In this document: positions 25,688-34,572 of the stretch, one piece after another
Layout: each line of letters begins with the position of its first letter
Numbering within the stretch: the first letter of the stretch is position 1
Assembly: GCF_900109665.1 (NCBI RefSeq)
Contig: NZ_FOAO01000002.1
Location: forward strand, 62,001 to 126,000
Direction: 5' to 3'
Length of the DNA: 64,000 bases
Origin: Blastococcus sp. DSM 46786
Lineage (GTDB): Bacteria; Actinomycetota; Actinomycetes; Mycobacteriales; Geodermatophilaceae
Notes under the pieces: generated by a model
What the model was told of the DNA's origin: nothing
The model's input: the letters and a program-made list of their open reading frames with translations, nothing else
Database searches by the model: none
Translations under genes and position numbers: made by a program

Positions 25688-25708
25688 GATCCTCTCCTCG
25701 GTCGGTGA

Positions 25709-25723
25709 GTACATCGTATGTAC
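25709..25723. promoter_or_regulatory. Putative operator/promoter of the TA pair
   Basis: GTACAT and ATGTAC flank a three-base centre. On the minus strand the palindrome contains TACGAT, a good -10 box, about 25 bases before the antitoxin ATG. A ribbon-helix-helix repressor bound here would cover the promoter. Confidence 0.6.
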
Positions 25724-25873
25724 GCATCGGCTCCTGTCGATGCGAACTCGACTCGAAGGCTTCTCCTGGTACGCGCTTCCCTCGTTCGGGTGGCGCGTGC
25801 CGTGCTCGGCGGGTCGTAGGGGGGCTTCTCGTCGCCGTCATCGAACGTCGGTGGTGCCGCGTAACCTGCGTCC

Positions 25874-28312
25874 GTGGCTCTGGCGCTCTACCGCAAGTAC
25901 CGCCCGGCGACCTTCGCCGAGGTGGTCGGGCAGGAGCACGTCACCGCACCGCTGGTCAACGCGGTCGACGGCGGCCGGATCAACCACGCCTACCTGTTCA
26001 GCGGCCCGCGCGGCTGCGGCAAGACGTCCTCGGCTCGGATCCTGGCCCGCTCCCTGAACTGCGAGCAGGGGCCGACGTCCACGCCGTGCGGGGTCTGCGC
26101 ATCCTGCGTCGCCCTGGCGCCGGACGGGCCGGGCTCGCTCGACGTCATCGAGATCGACGCGGCGAGCCACGGTGGTGTGGACGACGCCCGCGACCTGCGC
26201 GAGCGGGCGTTCTTCGCGCCGGTGAGCAGCCGCTACAAGGTCTACATCGTCGACGAGGCGCACATGGTCACCACGCAGGGCTTCAACGCCCTGCTCAAGG
26301 TGGTCGAGGAGCCGCCGGAGTTCCTGGTCTTCGTCTTCGCGACGACGGAGCCGGAGAAGGTGCTGCCGACCATCCGGTCGCGCACCCACCACTACCCGTT
26401 CCGCCTGGTGCCGCCCACGACGCTGCGCACCCTGCTGGAGCGGACCTGCGAGGCCGAGGGCGTGCAGGTCGAGCCGACGGTGTTCCCCCTGGTCGTGCGC
26501 GCCGGCGGTGGCTCGGTGCGCGACTCGCTGTCGATCCTCGACCAGCTGCTGGCCGGGGCGGGGCCCGAGGGCGTCACCTACAAGAGCGCCGTCGGCCTGC
26601 TCGGCGTCACTGACGACGCGCTGCTCGACGAGACCATCGACGCGCTGGCCGCGCACGACGCACCGGGTGTCTTCCGGGCGGTCGACCGCGTGGTCGAGGC
26701 CGGGCACGACCCCCGCCGCTTCGCCACCGACCTGCTCGACCGGCTGCGCGACCTGATCGTGCTCGATGCCGTCCCCGACGCCGGGGGCAACGGTCTGCTC
26801 GACTGCCCGCCCGACCGGCTGGACCTGATGAACCAGCAGGCCAAGGCCCTGGGCTCGGCGACGCTGTCGCGAATGGCGGACACCGTGCACGAGGGCCTCA
26901 CCGAGATGCGCGGGACGACGGCGCCGCGGCTGCTGCTGGAGCTCGTCTGCGCACGCATGCTGCTGCCCGCCACCGACGGGTCGGCCGCCGCGACGCTGCA
27001 GCGCCTGGAGCGGCTCGAACGCCGGATGTCCATCGCCGGTGAGCACGCCGGCCGGCCGCGGGAGGAGACCGGCCACCGCGAGAGCGCCCCGGTCGAGGCC
27101 GCTCCGGCCGCCGCCCCTGACCAGGGGCAGGCCGCGCCGTCGGGGCCGCGGCGGGAGTTCGTCCGCCGGTCGCAGGCGACGCAGCCCCCGACCGCCCCGG
27201 CGCGGACGGACGCCCGGCCGCCGGCCGGTGCCCCCGCCCAGCAGCCGCCCGCGCCCGCGGCTCCTCCCGCTCCCGCTGCACCTGTGGCTCCCGCTCCGGC
27301 CGCCCCCGCGGCCGCTGCTCCCGCTCCGGCCGCTCCCGCTCCGGCCGCTCCCGCTCCGGTCGCCCCCGCGCCGGTCGCCCCCGCGGCCGCCGCTCCCGCG
27401 CCGGCGGCGTCCGCCCCGGCGGCCGACGGCTGGCCCGAGCCCGCGCGCCCGGGCGGGGGTCCGCGTCCCGCGGCGGCGGCCGACGACTGGCCGGAGACCG
27501 CGCAGCCGGGCAGCCGTCCGCGGCCCGCCGCCCCTGCGCCGGCTGCCGCTGCGCCGGCTGCCGCCGCGCCGGCCCCGCCCTCGCCGGCGGACGCGCCCGC
27601 CCCCCGCCCGCGGGTGACGGCCGAGGAGCCGGACATCCCGCTCCCGCCCGAGCCCACCGACGACGAGGACTGGCCGCACCCGGCGCAGCCCACCGCCGTC
27701 CGGGCCGCGGCCGCCCGGGTGGAGCAGCCGCGTCCCCCGGCGTCCCCGCCCCGGGCTGCCGCGGAGTCCTCGCCCGCCCCGCGCGGCGGCGAGCCGACGC
27801 CCGTGGTGTCGGCCAACCCGCCGGAGCCGGCGGGCGAGGGCGAGCTGACCACGACCGACGTCCGCCGGGTGTGGCCCGAGCTGCTCGCCATCGTCAAGAA
27901 GCACAAGCGGACCACCGAGGCGCTGCTGAACAGCTTCCAGGTGCACCAGCTGGCCAATGGCGTGCTCACCCTCTCGACGTCCTCGCCCGCGCTGGCCCGC
28001 CGGCTGAACGACGACCTCAACCGGGAGATCGTCCGGCAGGCGCTCAACGAGCTCCTCGGCGTCCGCTGGCGCATCGACGCCGTCGTCGACGGCGCCGGGT
28101 CGGCCGCCCCCGGTGCCCGCGCGGTGGCGCCCGAGGCGGCGCGGGAGGCGGCGCACGCCGCCGAGGCCGCCGAGGCGCGCGAGCTCATGGCCGAGCGCGC
28201 CGCGGAAGGGGCGGACGGGGGAGCCCGCGAGCCCGGGCCGGTCGTCGACCAGGAGCAGGCGGCCCTGCAACTGCTGCGCGCCCAGCTCGGCGCCCGGCCG
28301 GTCGACAGCTGA
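25874..28312 (+). CDS. dnaX: DNA polymerase III subunit gamma/tau
   Basis: The product has 812 residues. AAA+ clamp-loader ATPase: Walker [10 protein letters not shown] near residue 45, zinc Cys cluster between [16 protein letters not shown], Walker [10 protein letters not shown], and sensor [11 protein letters not shown]. Residues ~385-655 are a Pro/Ala-rich linker with repeated APAP units and two related DW/GW-P-E-x-A-x-P-G segments. The last ~160 residues include the polymerase-binding tau domain ([20 protein letters not shown]). A TAACCT box ends six bases before the GTG, so the mRNA may be leaderless. It is followed by the family C repeat and ybaB. Confidence 0.95.
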   Translation: MALALYRKYRPATFAEVVGQEHVTAPLVNAVDGGRINHAYLFSGPRGCGKTSSARILARSLNCEQGPTSTPCGVCASCVALAPDGPGSLDVIEIDAASHGGVDDARDLRERAFFAPVSSRYKVYIVDEAHMVTTQGFNALLKVVEEPPEFLVFVFATTEPEKVLPTIRSRTHHYPFRLVPPTTLRTLLERTCEAEGVQVEPTVFPLVVRAGGGSVRDSLSILDQLLAGAGPEGVTYKSAVGLLGVTDDALLDETIDALAAHDAPGVFRAVDRVVEAGHDPRRFATDLLDRLRDLIVLDAVPDAGGNGLLDCPPDRLDLMNQQAKALGSATLSRMADTVHEGLTEMRGTTAPRLLLELVCARMLLPATDGSAAATLQRLERLERRMSIAGEHAGRPREETGHRESAPVEAAPAAAPDQGQAAPSGPRREFVRRSQATQPPTAPARTDARPPAGAPAQQPPAPAAPPAPAAPVAPAPAAPAAAAPAPAAPAPAAPAPVAPAPVAPAAAAPAPAASAPAADGWPEPARPGGGPRPAAAADDWPETAQPGSRPRPAAPAPAAAAPAAAAPAPPSPADAPAPRPRVTAEEPDIPLPPEPTDDEDWPHPAQPTAVRAAAARVEQPRPPASPPRAAAESSPAPRGGEPTPVVSANPPEPAGEGELTTTDVRRVWPELLAIVKKHKRTTEALLNSFQVHQLANGVLTLSTSSPALARRLNDDLNREIVRQALNELLGVRWRIDAVVDGAGSAAPGARAVAPEAAREAAHAAEAAEARELMAERAAEGADGGAREPGPVVDQEQAALQLLRAQLGARPVDS

Positions 28313-28317
28313 GAAAG

Positions 28318-28370
28318 GACCCCCTGCCCCCCGCCGCTCGCAGGCTCGCGACAGGTCCCTGCAGGGGGCC
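28318..28370. repeat. G+C-rich hairpin repeat, family C, copy 2
   Basis: It begins five bases after the dnaX stop with ACCCCCTGCCCCCC and ends CCCTGCAGGGGGCC. The centre contains CGCTCGC and GCTCGCG. It matches the reverse complement of 10460-10511 with few substitutions. The terminal CCCCCTGC/GCAGGGGG arms can pair, so it may be a terminator for dnaX. Confidence 0.7.
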
Positions 28371-28443
28371 GAACAGCAACTCGACGCAGGCAGCATGGGG
28401 CGGCGCGCCCTCACGTGTCGCACCTGCGGCCTACTCTCGTGGC

Positions 28444-28785
28444 ATGTTCCCCGGAGGCCAGCAGCCCGACCTGTCGCAGCTCATGAAGCAGGCGCAGCAG
28501 ATGCAGCAGCAGCTCGCCGTCGCCCAGCAGGAGCTGGCGGCCACCGAGGTCACCGGCACCGCCGGTGGTGGGCTGGTGTCCGCGACGATGACCGGGGACG
28601 GCGACCTCACCGCGCTCACCATCGCGCCGGCCGCCGTCGACCCGGATGACCTGGAGACCCTGCAGGACCTCGTCGTCGCCGCCGTCCGGGACGCCAAGCG
28701 CGCGGCGGACGAGCTGACCGCCAGCCGGATGGGGCCGCTCGCCGGCGGCCTCGGCGGCGGCGGCCTGGGGCTGCCCGGCCTCTGA
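28444..28785 (+). CDS. YbaB/EbfC family nucleoid-associated protein
   Basis: The product has 113 residues: [20 protein letters not shown] forms the N-terminal helix, followed by [20 protein letters not shown] and [19 protein letters not shown], the family core. It binds DNA as a dimer and is encoded between dnaX and recR in most bacteria. The C-terminus is Gly-rich. TACTCT ends six bases before the ATG, consistent with its own leaderless promoter downstream of the dnaX terminator-like repeat. Confidence 0.92.
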   Translation: MFPGGQQPDLSQLMKQAQQMQQQLAVAQQELAATEVTGTAGGGLVSATMTGDGDLTALTIAPAAVDPDDLETLQDLVVAAVRDAKRAADELTASRMGPLAGGLGGGGLGLPGL

Positions 28786-28827
28786 TCGGGCGCCCGGCCC
28801 GATCCACTTCGCAACCCGAGGAGCACC

Positions 28828-29427
28828 GTGTACGAGGGTGCCGTCCAGGACCTGATCGACGAGCTCGGTCGCCTGCCCGGCGTGGGGCCCAAGAGCGCCC
28901 AGCGCATCGCCTTCCACCTGCTGTCCGCCGAGTCGGCCGACATCGGCCGCCTCGTGGCCGCCCTGACGCGGGTGCAGGAGTCGGTCCGCTTCTGCATCAC
29001 CTGCTACAACGTCGCCGAGGCCGAGCAGTGCCGCATCTGCCGCGACCCGCGCCGGGTCGAGGACGTGCTCTGCGTGGTCGAGGAACCCAAGGACGTCGTG
29101 GCGATCGAGCGCACCCGTGAGTTCCGGGGCCGCTACCACGTGCTCGGTGGGGCGATCAGCCCGATCGACGGGGTGGGGCCCGACGACCTGCGGGTCAAGG
29201 AGCTGATGACCCGGCTGATGGACGGCGCGGTCAAGGAGCTGATCATCGCCACCGATCCCAACCTCGAGGGTGAGGCGACGGCCGCCTACCTGGCGCGGCT
29301 GGTCGGGCCGATGGGGTTGGCCGTGTCGCGGCTGGCCAGCGGCCTGCCGGTGGGCGGTGACCTCGAGTACGCCGACGAGGTCACGCTCGGCCGCGCCTTC
29401 GAGGGTCGCCGCCGCATCGACGCCTGA
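28828..29427 (+). CDS. recR: Recombination mediator RecR
   Basis: The product has 199 residues: helix-hairpin-helix [17 protein letters not shown], the four-Cys zinc finger [18 protein letters not shown], then a Toprim domain with [12 protein letters not shown] and [14 protein letters not shown], and the C-terminal Walker-B-like region [18 protein letters not shown]. RecR acts with RecF and RecO to load RecA on gapped DNA. GAGGAG lies six bases before the GTG. There are 42 bp between ybaB and recR. Confidence 0.95.
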   Translation: MYEGAVQDLIDELGRLPGVGPKSAQRIAFHLLSAESADIGRLVAALTRVQESVRFCITCYNVAEAEQCRICRDPRRVEDVLCVVEEPKDVVAIERTREFRGRYHVLGGAISPIDGVGPDDLRVKELMTRLMDGAVKELIIATDPNLEGEATAAYLARLVGPMGLAVSRLASGLPVGGDLEYADEVTLGRAFEGRRRIDA

Positions 29428-29676
29428 CAGCACCTGAGGGGGGCCTCGGAGCCGGCCTGACGACGGGCCGGAGTGCTCTGGCGGCGTCGCGTGACGGTGC
29501 TGACCTGCACGGCGAGGACGAAGGTCACGGCTTGGTGTCGATGGACGACCGGCACTGCCGGGGAGCGACGGGCGCCGCCTAGGGTCCACAGGCGATCCGT
29601 GGACGCCTTCGCGTCCGCGGGCTCCACGTCCGGAACTCGTCCGGCCCGCCGTGGCCGAGGAGGCAGGTCTTCCGCG

Positions 29677-31383
29677 ATGACACGTCGTCGTACCAGTCGA
29701 GCGCTCGCCGCGTCCGCGGCCGCGCTCACCGCAGTCACACTCTCGGCCTGCGCCTCCAGCGACCGGGAATCCGGCGAGGGCGGCGGCGAGGAGGGTGCCG
29801 CGTCCGGAGGGACGATGGTCTTCGGCGCCGCCGGCGACCCCGCCATGTTCGACCCGGCGTTCGCCAGCGACGGCGAGACCTTCCGGATCGCCCGCCAGAT
29901 CCACGAGGGCCTGCTGACCACCTCGGCGGGCAGCACCGAACTCGAGCCGGCCCTGGCCGAGGACTGGGAGGTCAGCGAGGACGGCCTGGAGTACACCTTC
30001 AACCTGCGTGAGGGCGTGCAGTTCCACGACGGCACGGACTTCAACGCCGAGGCGGTCTGCTTCAACTTCGACCGCTGGCACAACTTCACCGGCCTGGCCC
30101 AGAGCCCGAGCGCGTCGTACTACTACCAGGCCGTGTTCGGCGGCTTCGCCGACAGCGAGAACCCCGGCATCTACGAGGGCTGCGAGGCCGTCGACGAGAA
30201 CACCGCGGTCGTCACCTTCAACCAGGTGACCAGCAAGATCCCTGCCGCCCTGTCGCTGCCGGCGTTCTCCATCCAGAGCCCGACCGCGCTGCAGGAGTAC
30301 GACGCCGACAACCTGTCCGGCAGCGAGGACGCGATCACCTACACCGAGTACGCCCTCGAGCACCCGACCGGCACCGGCCCGTTCAAGTTCGACAGCTGGG
30401 ACCGCGGCAACTCTGAGGTCACCATCGTCCGCAACGAGGACTACTGGGGCGAGCCGGCCCTGCTCGACGAGATCATCTTCCGCACCATCCCCGAGGGGAA
30501 CACCCGCCGGCAGGAGCTGCAGGCGGGCACCATCGACGGGTACGACTTCGTCTCCCCGGCCGACTACGACACGCTGGAGAGCGAGGGCTTCCAGGTCCTC
30601 GTCCGCGACCCGTTCAACATCCTGTACCTGGGCTTCAACGGCGGGAACGTCGAGGGCACGCAGGCCAACCCGGCCCTGCAGGACCCGCGCGTCCGGCAGG
30701 CCATCGCGCACGCGATCGACCGCGAGACCATCGTGAACTCGCTGCTCCCCGAGGGCGCGGAGGTGGCGACGAACTTCATGCCGCCGACGGTCGACGGCTG
30801 GGCGGACGACGTGCCGACCTACGAGTACGACCCGGAGCGGGCCCGCCAGCTGCTGGAGGAGGCCGGTGCCGCCGGCACCACGCTGCGCTTCTACTACCCG
30901 ACCGACGTCAGCCGGCCGTACCTGCCGGACCCGGCCGCGATGTTCCAGGTGATCGCGGAGGACCTGCGTGAGGTCGGCCTGACCATCGAGCCGGTCGCGC
31001 TGCAGTGGAACCCGGACTACCTGCAGGCGGTGCAGTCGGGTCAGGCCGACATCCACCTGCTCGGCTGGACCGGTGACTACAACGACGCCTACAACTTCAT
31101 CGGCACGTTCTTCGCCGAGGACCAGGACAACCAGGCGTCCGCGGAGTTCGGCGCGTTCAGCGCCCCGGAGATCTTCGCCGCGCTGGCCGAGGCCGACGCC
31201 GAGCCGGACCCGTCGACCCGGACCGAGCTGTACCAGGAGGCGAACCGCCTGATCAAGGAGTACCTGCCGGCGGTGCCGATCTCGCACTCGCCCCCGGCGC
31301 TGGTCGTGGCCGACAACGTCCAGGGGCTGGAGCCCAGCCCGCTGACCGCCGAGGACTTCTCGACGGTCTCCCTGGAGGAGTAA
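29677..31383 (+). CDS. dppA: Peptide-type ABC transporter substrate-binding lipoprotein
   Basis: The product has 568 residues. The lipoprotein signal peptide begins MTRRRTSRALAASAAA and its lipobox is LSAC (Cys 25). The SBP_bac_5 domain shows LAEDWEVSEDGLEYTFNLREG-type family strings, RQAIAHAIDRETIV and GPFKFDSW. It binds di- or oligopeptides, or related solutes such as nickel complexes, at the membrane face. A TAGGGT box at 29580-29585 could be the -10 of the operon promoter. A strong hairpin follows the stop. Confidence 0.9.
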   Translation: MTRRRTSRALAASAAALTAVTLSACASSDRESGEGGGEEGAASGGTMVFGAAGDPAMFDPAFASDGETFRIARQIHEGLLTTSAGSTELEPALAEDWEVSEDGLEYTFNLREGVQFHDGTDFNAEAVCFNFDRWHNFTGLAQSPSASYYYQAVFGGFADSENPGIYEGCEAVDENTAVVTFNQVTSKIPAALSLPAFSIQSPTALQEYDADNLSGSEDAITYTEYALEHPTGTGPFKFDSWDRGNSEVTIVRNEDYWGEPALLDEIIFRTIPEGNTRRQELQAGTIDGYDFVSPADYDTLESEGFQVLVRDPFNILYLGFNGGNVEGTQANPALQDPRVRQAIAHAIDRETIVNSLLPEGAEVATNFMPPTVDGWADDVPTYEYDPERARQLLEEAGAAGTTLRFYYPTDVSRPYLPDPAAMFQVIAEDLREVGLTIEPVALQWNPDYLQAVQSGQADIHLLGWTGDYNDAYNFIGTFFAEDQDNQASAEFGAFSAPEIFAALAEADAEPDPSTRTELYQEANRLIKEYLPAVPISHSPPALVVADNVQGLEPSPLTAEDFSTVSLEE

Positions 31384-31396
31384 CCCCGTTCCACCT

Positions 31397-31440
31397 CGAC
31401 CGCGCCGGCGGTGGCAGCGACGCCACCGCCGGCGCGGTCG
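31397..31440 (+). terminator. Long hairpin between dppA and dppB
   Basis: Nineteen base pairs (31397-31415 with 31422-31440) and a six-base loop lie 13 bases after the dppA stop. In binding-protein-dependent transport operons such a hairpin lets the binding protein be made in excess over the permeases, by partial termination or 3' protection. Confidence 0.85.
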
Positions 31441-31487
31441 GGGGTCCGGCATAGAACAGCGGTGTCCGGAAAGGCTGGTCCGAGCGC

Positions 31488-32492
31488 GTGCTCCGCTTCA
31501 TCGTCCGGCGGCTCCTCCAGCTGATCCCGATCCTGCTGGGGCTGTCCGTCCTCCTGTTCGCCTGGCTACGCGCCCTTCCCGGTGGCCCCGCGCAGGCCGC
31601 CCTCGGCGAGCGCGCCACCCCCGAGGCGATCGCCCAGTACAACGAGCTGTTCGGCCTCGACGAGCCGCTCTACGTCCAGTACTTCCGCTTCCTGGGGCGC
31701 GCCGTCCAGCTCGACTTCGGCAGCTCCACGCAGTACGGCCGACCGGTGAGCGAGGTCTTCCTCGAGCGCTTCCCGGGCACCATCGAGCTGACGCTGTTCG
31801 CGATGTTGTTCGCGATCGGCGTCGGCATCCCGCTCGGGTACCTGGCCGCGCGGCGGTACGGCAGCTTCCTCGACTCGGCGTCCGTCGTCGGCTCGCTGAT
31901 CGGCGTCGCGATCCCGGTCTTCTTCCTCGCGTACCTGCTCCGGCTGCTTTTCGCCGTCGAGCTGGGCTGGCTGCCGGGGTCGGGGCGCCAGGACGTGCGC
32001 ATCGACGCCACCCGGATCACCAACTTCTACGTCCTGGACGGTCTGCTGACCCGCGAGTGGGACGCCGCCTGGGACGCGGTGCTGCACCTGGTCCTGCCGG
32101 CCATCGCGCTGGGCACGATCCCGCTGGCGATCATCGTCCGGATCACCCGGGCCTCGGTGCTCGACGTGGTGAACGAGGACTACGTGCGGACGGCGAACGC
32201 CAAGGGCCTGGCGATGGCGACCGTGCGCCGCCGGCACATCATCCGCAACGCCCTGCTGCCGGTGTCGACGACGATCGGCCTGCAGACCGGGCTGCTGCTG
32301 TCCGGGGCGGTGCTCACCGAGACGGTGTTCGCGTTCGGCGGTGTCGGCTCGACGCTGTACGACGCGATCCGGTTCCGGGATTTCGCCGTCCTGCAGGGCT
32401 TCATCCTCATGCTGGCGGTCGTGTACGTGCTGGTGAACCTGCTGGTCGACATCTCCTACGGCCTGCTCGACCCGAGGGTGAGAGTCCGATGA
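31488..32492 (+). CDS. dppB: Peptide ABC transporter permease
   Basis: The product has 334 residues: FIVRRLLQLIPILLGLSVLLF at the N-terminus, then YVRTANAKGLAMATVRRRHIIRNALLP, the EAA-type loop that contacts the ATPase, and six membrane segments (BPD_transp_1). It forms the transport channel with DppC. The final TGA overlaps the ATG of the first of three mini-ORFs that link it to dppC. Confidence 0.92.
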   Translation: MLRFIVRRLLQLIPILLGLSVLLFAWLRALPGGPAQAALGERATPEAIAQYNELFGLDEPLYVQYFRFLGRAVQLDFGSSTQYGRPVSEVFLERFPGTIELTLFAMLFAIGVGIPLGYLAARRYGSFLDSASVVGSLIGVAIPVFFLAYLLRLLFAVELGWLPGSGRQDVRIDATRITNFYVLDGLLTREWDAAWDAVLHLVLPAIALGTIPLAIIVRITRASVLDVVNEDYVRTANAKGLAMATVRRRHIIRNALLPVSTTIGLQTGLLLSGAVLTETVFAFGGVGSTLYDAIRFRDFAVLQGFILMLAVVYVLVNLLVDISYGLLDPRVRVR

Positions 32493-32592
32493 AGCTTGCG
32501 GAATCGGACCGGAGAGCAGAGCGATGAAGCGCGCGGGATCGGACCGGAGAGCAGAGCGATGAAGTGCGCGGGATCGGACCGGGGGGCAGCGC
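32488..32592 (+). repeat. Three tandem 35-bp repeats between dppB and dppC
   Basis: The units lie at 32488-32522, 32523-32557 and 32558-32592, each beginning GATGAAG and containing ATCGGACCGG then GCAGMGC. Units 1 and 2 differ at three positions, and units 2 and 3 at four. Each unit carries one GGAG- or GGGG-like ribosome site and one ATG. The next GATGA is the dppC start. Confidence 0.95.
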
Positions 32593-32597
32593 GATGA
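32489..32597 (+). other. Chain of three overlapping 12-codon mini-ORFs coupling dppB to dppC
   Basis: ATGs at 32489, 32524 and 32559 open frames for MKLAESDRRAER, MKRAGSDRRAER and MKCAGSDRGAAR. Each ends in TGA that overlaps the next ATG as ATGA. The dppB stop overlaps the first, and the last stop overlaps the dppC ATG. The 39-base frames with four-base overlap explain the 35-bp period. A ribosome could terminate and restart four times in succession. Whether the peptides matter is unknown. Confidence 0.6.
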
Positions 32598-33535
32598 CCG
32601 CGCTCGGGAACTACAAGCGCGAGCGCATCGACGCCCTCGCGGCCCGGGCCGGGCAGCTGCCCGAGGGCGACGCCGGGCTGTCGCTGACCCGCAGCGCCTT
32701 CCGCCGGCTGCGCCGCGACCCGGTCGCGATCACCGGCGCGGTCATCGTGCTGGTCTTCCTCCTCGTGGCGGCGTTCGCGCCGCTGCTGGCGCCGAAGGAC
32801 CCGGTCACCCAGTACCTGCTGTCCGAGATCCGCCCCGGCACCATCCCCGGGTCGCAGGAGGGGTTCCCGCTCGGCGTGGACAACCTCGGCCGCGACCTGC
32901 TCTCCCGGCTGATCTACGGCTCACGGCAGTCGCTGCTCATCGGCGTCGTCTCCACCGTGCTCGGCCTGGTGGTGGGGATGAGCCTGGGCGTGCTGGCCGG
33001 CGCCTTCGGCGGCTGGGTCGACACCGTGGTCATGCGGTTCGTCGACATCATCCTGTCGATCCCGGGCCTGCTCATGGCGATCACCGTCTCGGTGCTGCTG
33101 GGGCAGAGCCAGCTGTCGCTGATGATCGCCATCGCCGTCGTCCAGGTGCCGATCTTCGCCCGGCTGCTCCGCGGCTCGATGCTGGCCCAGCGCGGCAGCG
33201 ACTACGCCGTCGCGGCCCGGGCGCTGGGCGTGCGGAAGGGCCGGATCGTGTTCGGGCACGTGCTGCCGAACTCGCTGTCGCCGGTCATCGTCCAGGCGAC
33301 GCTGTCCCTGGCGACGGCGATCATCGAGGCCGCCGCGCTCTCCTACCTGGGTCTGGGCGACCCCGACATCGCCCGCCCCGAGTGGGGCGCGATGCTGGCC
33401 AACGCCCAGGACTTCCTCTCCATCCGCCCGGCGCTCGCCGTCTGGCCGGCGCTGTGCATCATCGTCGTCGCGCTGGGCTTCACGCTGCTCGGGGAGCGCC
33501 TGCGCGAGGCCCTCGACCCGAAGTTCCGGAGGTGA
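32594..33535 (+). CDS. dppC: Peptide ABC transporter permease
   Basis: The product has 313 residues with an N-terminal cytoplasmic ~45 residues, then membrane segments. It contains FPLGVDNLGRDLLSRLIYGSR, the DppC/OppC signature, and YAVAARALGVRKGRIVFGHVLPNSLSP, the ATPase-contact loop. ATG 32594 was chosen because it is the fourth member of the ATGA chain and has a G-rich ribosome site. A GTG at 32564 would add ten residues that are only repeat-encoded. Confidence 0.92.
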   Translation: MTALGNYKRERIDALAARAGQLPEGDAGLSLTRSAFRRLRRDPVAITGAVIVLVFLLVAAFAPLLAPKDPVTQYLLSEIRPGTIPGSQEGFPLGVDNLGRDLLSRLIYGSRQSLLIGVVSTVLGLVVGMSLGVLAGAFGGWVDTVVMRFVDIILSIPGLLMAITVSVLLGQSQLSLMIAIAVVQVPIFARLLRGSMLAQRGSDYAVAARALGVRKGRIVFGHVLPNSLSPVIVQATLSLATAIIEAAALSYLGLGDPDIARPEWGAMLANAQDFLSIRPALAVWPALCIIVVALGFTLLGERLREALDPKFRR

Positions 33536-34572
33536 GCTCCCTGCAGGCACCGGTGCTCGAGGTGGAGGACCTCGCCGTCCGCTTCACCCGCCGCGGTGAG
33601 CAGTCCACCCGCGCCGTCGACGGCGTCAGCTTCTCGGTGGCCCCCGGCGAGACGATCGGGCTGGTGGGGGAGTCCGGCTGCGGGAAGTCGGTCACCTCGC
33701 TGGCGATCATGGGGCTGCTGCCGCGGCGCGGCGTGGAGGTGACCGGCTCGGTCCGCTTCGACGGCAACGACCTCGTCGGCGCCCCCGACCACGTGCTGCG
33801 CGGGCTGCGGGGCGCCGACATGGGCATGGTCTTCCAGGACCCGCTCTCCTCGCTCAACCCCACCGTGCCGATCGGTACGCAGGTCACCGAGGTGCTGCTG
33901 GAGCACCGCGAGATGTCCAAGGCCGAGGCCCGGGACGAGGCCGTCCGTCTGCTCGACAGGGTCGGCATCCCCGACCCGTCCCGGCGGTTGAAGGAGTACC
34001 CCCACCAGCTCTCCGGCGGCATGCGGCAGCGGGCGCTGATCGCGATGGCGCTGGCCTGCGCGCCGCGGCTGCTGATCGCCGACGAGCCGACGACGGCGCT
34101 CGACGTCACCATCCAGGCGCAGATCCTGGAGCTGCTGCGCGAGCTCGTCGTCGACTCGGGGACGGCGCTGGTGATGATCACCCACGACCTCGGCGTGGTC
34201 GCCGGGCTGTGCGACCGGGTGCACGTCATGTACGCCGGCAAGATCATCGAGACGGCGGACCGGCGGGACCTGTTCGCCCGCCCCCGCCAGCCCTACACCG
34301 GCGGGCTGCTGTCGTCGGTCCCGCGGCTGGACTCCGCCCGCGGGGCCCCGCTCACGCCCATCCGCGGCTCGGCCCGCGACGCCATCCCGTGGTCGGAGGG
34401 GTGCGCCTTCGCCCCGCGCTGCGACAACGCCCAGGACGACTGCCTGACCGAGGTGTCGGGCAGCACCGTGCCGTTGGTGCCGGACGGCCCCGGCCGGGAG
34501 CTGCGCTGCCGCCACCCGCTCGAGCACCCGTCCGCGCCGTCGGGCGCCACCGCCTCCGGAGCCGCCCGATGA
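33532..34572 (+). CDS. dppD: Peptide ABC transporter ATP-binding protein
   Basis: The product has 346 residues: Walker [10 protein letters not shown]-loop [10 protein letters not shown], signature LSGGMRQR, Walker [14 protein letters not shown]-loop ITHDLGVV, and the C-terminal oligopeptide-transporter extension with [17 protein letters not shown] 33532 overlaps the dppC stop (GTGA). Its ribosome site would overlap the GGAGG at the junction, so translation is probably coupled. Confidence 0.92.
   Translation: MSSLQAPVLEVEDLAVRFTRRGEQSTRAVDGVSFSVAPGETIGLVGESGCGKSVTSLAIMGLLPRRGVEVTGSVRFDGNDLVGAPDHVLRGLRGADMGMVFQDPLSSLNPTVPIGTQVTEVLLEHREMSKAEARDEAVRLLDRVGIPDPSRRLKEYPHQLSGGMRQRALIAMALACAPRLLIADEPTTALDVTIQAQILELLRELVVDSGTALVMITHDLGVVAGLCDRVHVMYAGKIIETADRRDLFARPRQPYTGGLLSSVPRLDSARGAPLTPIRGSARDAIPWSEGCAFAPRCDNAQDDCLTEVSGSTVPLVPDGPGRELRCRHPLEHPSAPSGATASGAAR

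Noticed and set aside
25388-25714. Longer antitoxin start at 25714
   Set aside because: Would place the operator palindrome inside the coding region, while the ATG at 25687 has a strong ribosome site.
32488-32592. Possible CRISPR array
   Set aside because: Three direct repeats abut with no spacers and encode short frames. There is no cas gene in the window.
32564-32593. Upstream GTG start for dppC
   Set aside because: The added ten residues are encoded only by the third tandem repeat and are not typical of DppC. ATG 32594 continues the ATGA chain.
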